Positions 16,547-23,434 of a stretch of 33,021 nt of DNA are shown in pieces. The stretch comes from DATJHM01 sp035493895 (GTDB lineage: Bacteria > Chloroflexota > Ktedonobacteria > Ktedonobacterales > Ktedonobacteraceae), in the NCBI GenBank assembly GCA_035493895.1, contig DATJHM010000122.1:1-33021 (forward strand), read 5' to 3'. The translations under genes were made by a program, and so were the position numbers. The stretch's first letter is position 1. Each line of letters begins with the position of its first letter. The notes below the pieces were generated by a model. That model saw only the letters and a list, made by a program, of their open reading frames with translations. It was not told where the DNA came from and ran no database searches.

Positions 16547-18583
16547 TTAGCTACTTTTTTCTCCGGGGAGGCGCAGCAGGCGTGCGATCCTGGAGAGTTT
16601 TGGTCGGGACTCTTGCAGTGGGATGGCGACAGCGCCTATTGAAGAGAGCGTGTCAGGGTCCTGTTTCATCGTTGAAGCGGTATGGCGGGCCTGTCCCGAA
16701 GCTGTCATGATACTATCGGTATTGAGTGGTCCTGTAACCTGTTTATCTTCGTCAAGCGCATTGATTGGATAGGTAGATGATTGAATAGTATTCCAGGTTT
16801 CTGCCGATCGTCCTGTGTCCTCCGTCTCGCTATTGCGGACCGGCTCGTAGGGATTGGGCAGGTCGGCAGGTGGTAGATTGCCCTCGATGATCGGATTCTG
16901 ACGTGTGATCTGATCGCGTCGCATGGGCTGTGTTTCTTGTTGCTCTAGCGCCAGGCGGTTGTCGACTTCTGCAAGTAAGTGATTGATTTCGGGGCGCAAA
17001 ACGCGGTTGCGTTCCGGGATACGTGTCCATTGTGCCAGAGCCGCCGGGTAATAGCCCGCACGATAACAGTAGAGTCCTAGCATGGAGCGTGCATCGAAAA
17101 TGTTGATACGTTGCCAGAGGGCCGATTCCTCCGCAGGCGTCTCAATCACATCTTCGCTTGCCTCAATGATCTCAACGCGGTGATACAGAGGGATGCCCAT
17201 AACGCGAAATGGATAGCCATAGTAGAGTGCCAGCCGTCGTCGTCGTATGCGTTCTGCCGGATGTTTCCCGATAAAGTAACACTTGGTCCAGGAGCCGCTT
17301 GACCAGACGATCACGAAGACAATGAGCACCAGGATACGCCCGAGATAGCGTTCCCAGGTCAAAGGAGCCAGACTGACCATTACGCCAAGCAGCGAAAAGA
17401 CAGCGCCCAACGCCCATGCTCCATAGACCAGACGGCGACGATCCCAGCCCAGGAGATCGAAATGGTGGTGAAGTGGTGTTGCTAAGAACGGGAGCGGGAA
17501 TTCGGTATGGGGTACGCGTTCATCGGTGCTGGCGAAGCGCAGAATTTGTAAATGCTTGCGGAAGAAACGCGTCATAATCCGAGCGGAGATCAGCGCTGAT
17601 GCGCCCTCCAGCACGAACGCGCCGCCGATCATAAGCAGCAGCGTTTCGTTGCGCGAGAAGATCGCGATCATCGCGAGCAGGCCACCCAGGCCCAGTGCTC
17701 CGCTATCGCCCATAATAATCGAAGAGCGGCGTTTGGCGGTGCCGCGTCGTGCGGCCCAGGAAGATGGCCAGTTGCGTGGGAGATAGCCCAATGCAGCACC
17801 GGCGCAAAGCAAGGACATCACTTCCAGTACAATGCCACCAGGATGTTCGGAATCGACAATGCCCGTGACGACAATACCCAGAGCCAGAGCCGTGCTGAAT
17901 ACCAGTCCCCCGGCCAGGCCATCCATGCCATCACTGAAGTCGACCGAGAGAGAGGTAAAGGCACCTGTACAGCTTGTTAATGCCATCAGAAAGATGAGCC
18001 AGAGATAATTGACGACCTGTGGGGGAAAAATACTACAGCTTATAATCGTCTTGCCCACTTCTTTCGTGCAGAATATGGCATTGAGAATAGGAAGATCTTT
18101 CCAGATGCTGTAGGGTACCTGTCCGCTGGTGGGCAGGAGAAAGAAATAAAGAGCGGCAGTAACCATGCCTACCAGCAAGACGCCAGTGAATTTGGTGCGT
18201 TCTGCTATACCCTCATTGCGATAGACTTTATTCCAATCATCTATGAAGCCTACCAGAGTATAGCCAACCGTTGCGCCCAGCCCCAGAAGGAGCAGAGTCA
18301 ATTGCTCGGCATCAAAATTGAGGAGATAAGCGGCGAGCAAACCGGCAAGGACGATCGCCAGGACCATTGCCGGGCCTCCAACAAGAGGGAGCTCTATGGT
18401 TTTGATTTCGCGTCCTCCAGTGGGCAGATCAGGACGGTGTGTACCTGGTTTATGCTCTCCGCTCCGGAATTTCGGGAAAAGCACCTTGGCTGCACCACAG
18501 AGGAGAAGGCTGAATGCAGCACAAGCCACAAAGATGAGCAAGAGCCACAGTGGAACCAATTGTGGATGAGTGGTCAGAATCAT
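16547..18583 (-). CDS. mraY: Phospho-N-acetylmuramoyl-pentapeptide transferase MraY with long C-terminal extension
   Basis: Integral membrane enzyme that transfers phospho-MurNAc-pentapeptide to undecaprenyl phosphate, giving lipid I. Family motifs: FIDDWNK (Asp115, Asp116), DFSDGMDGLAGG (215-226, where the family usually reads NxxDGxDGLA), MGDSGALGLGG (Asp293) and the MraY-specific TPLHHHFDLLGW (372-374 His; usually HHHFE). At 678 residues it is about twice the usual 320-360. After the last conserved helix near 440 come another hydrophobic helix, a cytosolic Arg-rich and helical TPR-like segment (about 450-560) and a disordered Ser/Thr/Gln-rich tail. ATG 18583 has GGGAG five bases upstream. 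It follows murE by 88 bases, likely one transcript. murF, normally between them, is absent. A WecA-type transferase is less likely given HHHF. Confidence 0.9.
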   Translation of the reverse strand: MILTTHPQLVPLWLLLIFVACAAFSLLLCGAAKVLFPKFRSGEHKPGTHRPDLPTGGREIKTIELPLVGGPAMVLAIVLAGLLAAYLLNFDAEQLTLLLLGLGATVGYTLVGFIDDWNKVYRNEGIAERTKFTGVLLVGMVTAALYFFLLPTSGQVPYSIWKDLPILNAIFCTKEVGKTIISCSIFPPQVVNYLWLIFLMALTSCTGAFTSLSVDFSDGMDGLAGGLVFSTALALGIVVTGIVDSEHPGGIVLEVMSLLCAGAALGYLPRNWPSSWAARRGTAKRRSSIIMGDSGALGLGGLLAMIAIFSRNETLLLMIGGAFVLEGASALISARIMTRFFRKHLQILRFASTDERVPHTEFPLPFLATPLHHHFDLLGWDRRRLVYGAWALGAVFSLLGVMVSLAPLTWERYLGRILVLIVFVIVWSSGSWTKCYFIGKHPAERIRRRRLALYYGYPFRVMGIPLYHRVEIIEASEDVIETPAEESALWQRINIFDARSMLGLYCYRAGYYPAALAQWTRIPERNRVLRPEINHLLAEVDNRLALEQQETQPMRRDQITRQNPIIEGNLPPADLPNPYEPVRNSETEDTGRSAETWNTIQSSTYPINALDEDKQVTGPLNTDSIMTASGQARHTASTMKQDPDTLSSIGAVAIPLQESRPKLSRIARLLRLPGEKSS

Positions 18584-18671
18584 ATAAACTCCCGAGATGA
18601 TATGATGGCCGAAACGCCTTAATATGTAATGTAAAAAACGCGATTTTTGTATACATGGTCACAAATAGATA

Positions 18672-20192
18672 TCATGTTCGTTTTTGTAGTTGTTCGCGTG
18701 CGACTCGTCGATCATCCCACGGAAGTTTCTCCCTCCCGATGAGAATACTCTGTTCGTGTCCTTTGCCAGCCAGTAGAACAGTATCGCCGGGTCTGGCAGA
18801 GCGGAATGCTTCAGCGATTGCCTCTCTGCGGTCCGCAATACAGAGAAAATCTTTTCCTTCATGCTTCCCCACTTGTTCTGCTCCCCTCGCTATCTCGCGC
18901 AGAATCTGCTCGCGATCCTCATCGCGCGGGTCTTCATCTGTAATAACGAAAAAATCAGTTTTCTGTGCTGCAATTCGGCCCATGATGGGACGTTTTTGCA
19001 GATCGCGCTCGCCCGCAGAGCCGAATACCGCCAGCAATTTTCCAGGCGTCACGGCCCGTAGCGTGGTCAGTACTTTCTCCAGGCTGTCCGGCGTATGCGC
19101 ATAATCAACAATGACCGCGAAGGATTGCCCTTCGTCAATGCGCTCCATGCGCCCGGTGACGCCTTGTACGCTTGCGAGCCCCCTGACAATGGTATCGAGA
19201 GGGACGCCCTGACTATACGCGGTTGCCAGTGCGGCCAGACAATTGCTAATATTAAAACGTCCTACAAGTTGAGTTTCGACGGTACATTCTTCCTCTGGTA
19301 AGATGACGCGGAAGCGTGTGTGTGTCGCTTGAAGATCGAGATCGACCGCGCGTATCGTGGCCAGGGTCTCAATTCCATAATCGAGAATAGGGACCCGGCA
19401 ATAGGGTTTCAGCACATCATAGCTCACGTCGTCGCGATTTAAAATGGCGACGGGCCGACGGGCCAGCGGTTTTTCGCGTTCAGCATCGAGCATCTCGAAC
19501 AGGCGAGCTTTGGCACGCCTGTAGGCGTCAATGGTTTTATGAAAATCGAGATGCTCATGCGTGATGTTCGTTACGACGCCGACGTCAAATTCACAGCCGG
19601 AGACGCGTTTGAGCTCCAGACCATGGGAAGTGGTTTCGACGATGGCATGCGTGATATGTTCATCGCAGAGGCGGCGTAAAAATTGCTGAATCTCCAGTGC
19701 CTCCAGTGTGCTCTGGCGCGTGCTATTTTCCCATTCCTGGCCACGTATTTTGAAGTTGGCCGTCGTCATCATGCCTGAAGCGATACCGGCAGTCTCGAAC
19801 AGTGTGCTGATCAGATTGCTGGTCGTGGTTTTGCCATCGGTTCCTGTGACCCCGATCGTGCAGAGTTGGTGGGATGGTGTATCGTAGAATGCATTTGCCA
19901 GGTTTGCCAGCGCCAGACGTACATCCTGCACTTCTACATAGGGGAGAGGCGACTCCTGATCTGGCAGAAGTGGTTCCCCGATGGCGACGACGGCTCCTCG
20001 CTCTGCGGCGTCAGAGAGAAAACGCCGCCCGTCGGTATGAGTGCCGGGGGTGGCGATGAAAAGGCTACCCGCTATGACCTTGCGTGAGTCATAGGCCAGG
20101 CTGCTGATCTCTGTCTCTGGTGTCAGGGGTGTGGGCGCTATTTTTTGCAGCGCCGTCTGATCCAGAGCCTTCAATAAACGCTGTAATTGCAT
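18672..20192 (-). CDS. murE: UDP-N-acetylmuramyl-tripeptide synthetase MurE
   Basis: A 506-residue Mur ligase that adds the third residue (diaminopimelate, lysine or ornithine) to UDP-MurNAc-L-Ala-D-Glu in the cytoplasm. The ATP loop is GVTGTDGKTTTS (Lys121). SHGLELKRV and NITHEHLDFHKT are typical of MurE, Lys228 in RAKARLF is the position usually carbamylated, and LLAGKGHE occurs near the C-terminus. The amino-acid selecting loop reads TDEDPRDED (418-426): the Pro-Arg is kept as in DAP-adding DNPR enzymes, but the Asn is Asp and an acidic residue is inserted before it. Length is normal. It lies 77 bases after the queuosine gene and 88 before mraY, an apparent three-gene operon. Confidence 0.95.
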   Translation of the reverse strand: MQLQRLLKALDQTALQKIAPTPLTPETEISSLAYDSRKVIAGSLFIATPGTHTDGRRFLSDAAERGAVVAIGEPLLPDQESPLPYVEVQDVRLALANLANAFYDTPSHQLCTIGVTGTDGKTTTSNLISTLFETAGIASGMMTTANFKIRGQEWENSTRQSTLEALEIQQFLRRLCDEHITHAIVETTSHGLELKRVSGCEFDVGVVTNITHEHLDFHKTIDAYRRAKARLFEMLDAEREKPLARRPVAILNRDDVSYDVLKPYCRVPILDYGIETLATIRAVDLDLQATHTRFRVILPEEECTVETQLVGRFNISNCLAALATAYSQGVPLDTIVRGLASVQGVTGRMERIDEGQSFAVIVDYAHTPDSLEKVLTTLRAVTPGKLLAVFGSAGERDLQKRPIMGRIAAQKTDFFVITDEDPRDEDREQILREIARGAEQVGKHEGKDFLCIADRREAIAEAFRSARPGDTVLLAGKGHEQSILIGREKLPWDDRRVAREQLQKRT

Positions 20193-20269
20193 TGTATCTA
20201 TCCACTATCTACTACGCTACTGCGGCCATTTGTAGAGACCGAAATCCAGGAACAGTGCAGAACACATCA

Positions 20270-21310
20270 TTAATAATAAATAGTACGTGTGCGATGATAC
20301 GGACGCATATGGGTCGAAACCTGGCCCATATGCCAGAGCAGTTGATCGATTTCAGCGGCTGTGTGCGAATAGCCATGCCGTTGCATCTCTTGCCGCAGGA
20401 GTTCACAGGCCCAGATCGTTGCGGCCCGTATCTCCACCTCTTCTTCGCTGTCAGCCGGGATGAGCTCCTGTTTATCGATACGCTCTGCCAGTGCGGGTTC
20501 GTATTCTATTACATTATAATGACGTAAAACCTGGGGGAGCTTATAGTCGGCAAACGCCGTGAGTTGTTCAAGTTGTGTCAGGGCTCCCCATTGTTTCCCC
20601 TTGAACGACCCTGCGATATCGGCGGCACAGATTTGTGCGCGCTTCAGGAAGCGAACATCCTGATTGCGGTAACTGGCCACATCCCGAAAAGAAGGGAAAT
20701 ATTCGACCAGGAGTTGGACAAGCCTGACGGCATTGCCCTCTACCTGCTCGATGGCATGTGCAAATTGTCCATCGAAGCGTGCTAAAAGCACCTGTCCGAC
20801 CTCACGAGCGTTCTTCGCACGCTCTGCGAACAGGGGGATCGTGCCAGTGCCGCGAAAGATCGTTGCCATATCTTCTTCGCTGAGCGTGCTTAAATAGGTG
20901 GCATCCCAGAGAGGCATGCCCTCAGTTACCGCGCGGGTCAGAGAGGCAGCTTCGGCCCAATAGCCATTGAGTTGAGAGCCTTCATACTCAATGGTCCAAC
21001 GTGGCTCGTTCGCCTCTGCCCAGAAACAAAAGTTCAGGGCATCCAGTAGCAGAAGCCAGTTGACAGTCTTTTCAGTGCCATCGAAGAAATGATAGTGTTC
21101 GTACCAGCCAGAAGTGACCATGCTGCTACGTTCTCTCGCTTCCTCTATCCATTGGGCTGCAAGCTGAAAGAGTTGTTGCTGGTTGATCCAGACATGCTCA
21201 CCTTCTATGAGGACCGTACGTGTGCTCGCTAAGATCCCCAACGGATCAGGAGTGAGCACGCGATATGGCTCTTCATTGTTTGCTTCGGCCCAACCAGAAA
21301 TCTCAGTCAT
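20270..21310 (-). CDS. Queuosine salvage protein (DUF2419 / Qng1-like queuosine 5-phosphate N-glycosylase)
   Basis: A 346-residue protein recognised as DUF2419. Family segments are LLLLDALNFCFWAEANEPRW near residue 84, LNGYWAEAASLTRAV, the GTGTIPLFAERAKNAREVG block, YFPSFRDVASY, and the C-terminal RPYHRTRTIYY. Characterised homologues (eukaryotic Qng1 and a Sphaerobacter enzyme) hydrolyse queuosine 5-phosphate to release the base queuine for tRNA modification. Most bacteria make queuosine from scratch and lack this gene. Its presence in Chloroflexota is established, and its function here is inferred from the family. ATG 21310 has AAAGG six bases upstream. It is the promoter-proximal gene of the probable murE-mraY operon, with no obvious metabolic link to peptidoglycan. 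Confidence 0.88.
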   Translation of the reverse strand: MTEISGWAEANNEEPYRVLTPDPLGILASTRTVLIEGEHVWINQQQLFQLAAQWIEEARERSSMVTSGWYEHYHFFDGTEKTVNWLLLLDALNFCFWAEANEPRWTIEYEGSQLNGYWAEAASLTRAVTEGMPLWDATYLSTLSEEDMATIFRGTGTIPLFAERAKNAREVGQVLLARFDGQFAHAIEQVEGNAVRLVQLLVEYFPSFRDVASYRNQDVRFLKRAQICAADIAGSFKGKQWGALTQLEQLTAFADYKLPQVLRHYNVIEYEPALAERIDKQELIPADSEEEVEIRAATIWACELLRQEMQRHGYSHTAAEIDQLLWHMGQVSTHMRPYHRTRTIYY

Positions 21311-21648
21311 GTTTTGCCTTTCGTTATAATCTCATCGCGATTGTACAAAGATTACTCTCATTCGTCAATCATTCTCCAGGTTGTCACACACATGGTACCT
21401 GTCTTGCGCTCTCATGCAGCCTCTATAGAAGAAGCGCCTCGGCCAGATTTTTAGTTTCTAGTAGGGTTTTTAGATGTGAGCGTGTATTTCTGGTGGAAGT
21501 TTTCTGGTGCATGAGTGCAATACTGAGCGTAAAATGCCTATGCATCGCTGGAATGATGGCTTTGGAGTATATCCCTTGTCGAGAAGTCAGACGGCGTATT
21601 TGGAAAGTAGTACCCGACTTTCTTTTTCACTGCGTCATTTTTCTGAAC

Positions 21649-21667
21649 GCATATCCAGGGTATATGC
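21649..21667. promoter_or_regulatory. Dyad upstream of the MarR-like gene
   Basis: GCATAT (21649-21654) and ATATGC (21662-21667) form a perfect 6-base dyad with a 7-base centre, 33 bases before the MarR-like start. It is placed and sized like an autoregulatory MarR operator. The 390-base gap 21311-21700 holds nothing else convincing; I see no clear promoter hexamers for either flanking gene. Confidence 0.35.
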
Positions 21668-21700
21668 ATAGAGAGTAAAGTTTGCAGGAGATAGAAGATT

Positions 21701-21964
21701 ATGACTACAGTGCGTCGTTCCTCTACCAGCATCACGCCGCGTCAATTGGAGGTACTGTCCTATCTGTCGAGACGTGAGCATTGGTCAGTCGGAGAAGTAG
21801 CCTCTGCATTGGGTGTGAGTTCAGCTGCGGCCACCAAGGCGATAGCGCGCCTGGAGCGAAAAGGACTGGTGACACGAGCTGTTGATATTATGGATCGCCG
21901 TTGTGTCAATGTGCGCATTACACGAGCTGGCAGTGATGCCGTAAAACAAACACCTCGCGTATAA
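21701..21964 (+). CDS. Minimal MarR-type winged-helix DNA-binding protein
   Basis: An 87-residue protein that is essentially one winged helix. TPRQLEVLSYLSRREHWSVGE gives the first helices (shown in full only to 20 residues in spirit: TPRQLEVLSYLSRREHWSVG). VASALGVSSAAATKAIARLE is the helix-turn-helix with recognition helix, and RKGLVTRAVDIMDRRCVNVR is the wing, with the conserved D-RR of MarR proteins. The N- and C-terminal dimerisation helices of full MarR (about 140 residues) are missing. ATG 21701 has a strong AGGAGA. It is closed by a compound hairpin terminator, so it is a deliberate small gene and not a degraded one. Ligand and targets are unknown; the dyad at 21649 suggests self-regulation. 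Confidence 0.85.
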   Translation: MTTVRRSSTSITPRQLEVLSYLSRREHWSVGEVASALGVSSAAATKAIARLERKGLVTRAVDIMDRRCVNVRITRAGSDAVKQTPRV

Positions 21965-21972
21965 AAAAGAAT

Positions 21973-22023
21973 GCGCAAGTGCGACCACTCCTTTGGGTAA
22001 AGGAGCCAGACTTGCGCTTTTTT
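21973..22023. terminator. Bidirectional compound hairpin terminator
   Basis: GCGCAAGT (21973-21980) pairs with ACTTGCGC (22010-22017), and inside it CTCCTTT (21988-21994) pairs with AAAGGAG (21999-22005). TTTTTT follows on the plus strand. On the minus strand the stem is followed by ATTCTTTTTTAT. It therefore serves both the MarR-like gene and the convergent ECF sigma gene. Confidence 0.9.
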
Positions 22024-22084
22024 CGCGTATTGCCTCTTACCCTCAAATGTACCAGGTGAGCGTCTGCATCTCGTCCATGCAGGA

Positions 22085-22792
22085 TTAAGAGGCTTCTGAC
22101 CTGACATAGCCTCGTTCCTTCGCATACTGCCAGAGTGATTTCTGCAACTGGCGACGGGCCCGTGAAATGCGGCTCATCACCGTTCCAATAGGAATCTGGA
22201 GTGCCTCAGCGATCTCCTTATAGGATAGTCCCTCAATATCCGCCAGCACGACGGCCATGCGGAAATTGAGGGGGAGATCGTTTAAGGCCTGATAAACATC
22301 TTCATCGAGATATTTATTGAGCACCTCATCCTCCGCGCCCTGCGAGAGTTCCTGCCCGCTGAGGTCGCGTATTTGATTATAGAGGTAGAACTCTTCTCCT
22401 TCTGGTAGGGATGCAGGCGTTGGATGAGAGCCCAGGCGTCGATAGCGATTGATCGCCGAGGTGTTCAGGATACGGAAGAGCCAGGCGCGTAAATTTGTCC
22501 CTGCTTGATAGGTGTGGGCAAAACGGAACGCTTTCAACATCGTCTCCTGTACCAGATCTTCAGCCTCTTGAGGATTATTGGTGAGGCGCAGTGCCGTGCG
22601 ATACAGACTATCCAACTGAGCCAGCACCCCGGCCTCGAAATCTTCTTTCGGGCTCTCGGCAGCTGAAGAAGGCGAGTTTGTAGCTTGTGGTTCCTCTTCC
22701 AATCCTATCTCCTGGGCGATGTCCTCTCCCTGTGTCTGTTTCGTAATTACTGGTGGGGTGGACGCGTATTCAAAACTTGACTGTTCCGGCAT
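22085..22792 (-). CDS. ECF RNA polymerase sigma factor, SigR/SigH-like
   Basis: A 235-residue group IV sigma factor. Region 2 (about 58-130) contains NPQEAEDLVQETMLKAFRFA and GTNLRAWLFRILNTSAINRY, a pattern very close to the redox sigma factors SigR (Streptomyces) and SigH (mycobacteria). Region 4 (about 165-225) has LPLNFRMAVVLADIEGLSYK and EIAEALQIPIGTVMSRISRA. An acidic, probably disordered extension of about 55 residues precedes region 2. ATG 22792 has AAGGAG six bases upstream, directly after two tandem hairpins in the leader. The divergent neighbour at 22968 encodes an RsrA-like anti-sigma factor, the probable partner. In actinobacteria the two genes are co-directional, so the divergent order here is unusual. 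Confidence 0.95.
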   Translation of the reverse strand: MPEQSSFEYASTPPVITKQTQGEDIAQEIGLEEEPQATNSPSSAAESPKEDFEAGVLAQLDSLYRTALRLTNNPQEAEDLVQETMLKAFRFAHTYQAGTNLRAWLFRILNTSAINRYRRLGSHPTPASLPEGEEFYLYNQIRDLSGQELSQGAEDEVLNKYLDEDVYQALNDLPLNFRMAVVLADIEGLSYKEIAEALQIPIGTVMSRISRARRQLQKSLWQYAKERGYVRSEAS

Positions 22793-22810
22793 TCAAAACT
22801 CCTTAAACGA

Positions 22811-22865
22811 GACATCCCCTTGGATGTCAAGTACTTCCTTTAGGAAAGTACTATCTTTTAGTATA
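22811..22865 (-). promoter_or_regulatory. Tandem hairpins and putative -10 in the sigma gene leader
   Basis: On the minus strand TATACT (22865-22860) could be a -10, with initiation near 22853. The resulting leader begins at an inverted repeat, AGTACTTTCCT (22852-22842) with AGGAAGTACT (22839-22830), imperfect by one bulged base. A second, perfect hairpin GACATCC (22828-22822) with GGATGTC (22817-22811) follows. The Shine-Dalgarno AAGGAG comes right after. The upstream -35 is poor. Confidence 0.45.
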
Positions 22866-22878
22866 TCGCACGGGGCCC

Positions 22879-22911
22879 GGGAATGAAAGTCCTCTCTGAT
22901 TATGTTAGAAT
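22879..22911 (+). promoter_or_regulatory. Putative SigR-type or extended -10 promoter of the anti-sigma gene
   Basis: GGGAAT (22879-22884), 19 bases, then GTT (22904-22906) resembles the SigR/SigH consensus GGGAAT-N18/19-GTT. The same place also reads as an extended -10, TGTTAGAAT (22903-22911), for a housekeeping holoenzyme. Either would start transcription of the anti-sigma gene at 22968. The sequence alone cannot choose. Confidence 0.45.
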
Positions 22912-22967
22912 AAGCAGATAGAGTGGCGAGCTGATTCATAGGCAAGCTAACGTAGGAGAAGGTTTTT

Positions 22968-23267
22968 ATGGAATGTCTAGATTGTGTCGGGACCACCGCT
23001 CGTCTTCATCTGTACATTGATCGGGAACTCAACGCGGAGGAAGTCGAGATCGTTCAACAACATCTGGGAGATTGTCCTCGTTGTGAATGCCGTTTCCATT
23101 TTGACGTACATTTGAAGCGGCTGATTCATGAACGTTGTACCATTCAGCAAGCCCCTGCGCATTTGCGCCAGGCGGTGATGCAGTATGCTCATACCCTCCC
23201 AGGAGCGGCGTCGAATATCGATCCCGCAATTGAGATGGAGATCCGGGCTGACCTTGAGAGTCGCTAA
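22968..23267 (+). CDS. RsrA-like zinc-binding anti-sigma factor (ZAS)
   Basis: A 99-residue soluble protein. LYIDRELNAEE and QHLGDCPRC give the zinc anti-sigma motif H-x3-C-x2-C at His32, Cys36 and Cys39. Cys6 lies exactly 26 residues before His32, as Cys11 lies before His37 in Streptomyces RsrA, and Cys3 matches its Cys3. A further Cys in LIHERC sits near RsrA Cys61/62. In RsrA these residues bind zinc, and oxidation forms a disulfide that releases SigR. The same thiol-redox switch is therefore inferred here, with the divergent ECF sigma factor as target. ATG 22968 has AGGAGAAGG just upstream. No membrane helix is present, in keeping with a cytosolic sensor. Confidence 0.88.
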   Translation: MECLDCVGTTARLHLYIDRELNAEEVEIVQQHLGDCPRCECRFHFDVHLKRLIHERCTIQQAPAHLRQAVMQYAHTLPGAASNIDPAIEMEIRADLESR

Positions 23268-23374
23268 GCTGGTCTTTTAGCAGCGTTGCATAGTTGTTTT
23301 ATCTACTCAATGCCTTGCATACCATCTCTCTGGTGTAAGCCAGGATACACATCTCTGTTCTTGAATATGATGAT

Positions 23375-23421
23375 GACCAGCGCAAAAAAGGGTAATGTTT
23401 TTTTATACTTTGTTGCTGGTC
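23375..23421. repeat. Long-loop inverted repeat between convergent genes
   Basis: GACCAGC (23375-23381) and GCTGGTC (23415-23421) form a 7-base stem; inside, AAAAAA and a T-run can pair further. A third GCTGGTC is at 23268-23274 right after the anti-sigma stop. It may help end transcription of the anti-sigma or ccdA gene, but it is not a classic terminator. Confidence 0.3.
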
Positions 23422-23434
23422 GTATTCGTTGCCT

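Noticed and set aside
20193..20269. Searched for a promoter between the queuosine gene and murE
   Set aside because: No paired -35/-10 or extended -10 was convincing on the minus strand, which supports cotranscription.
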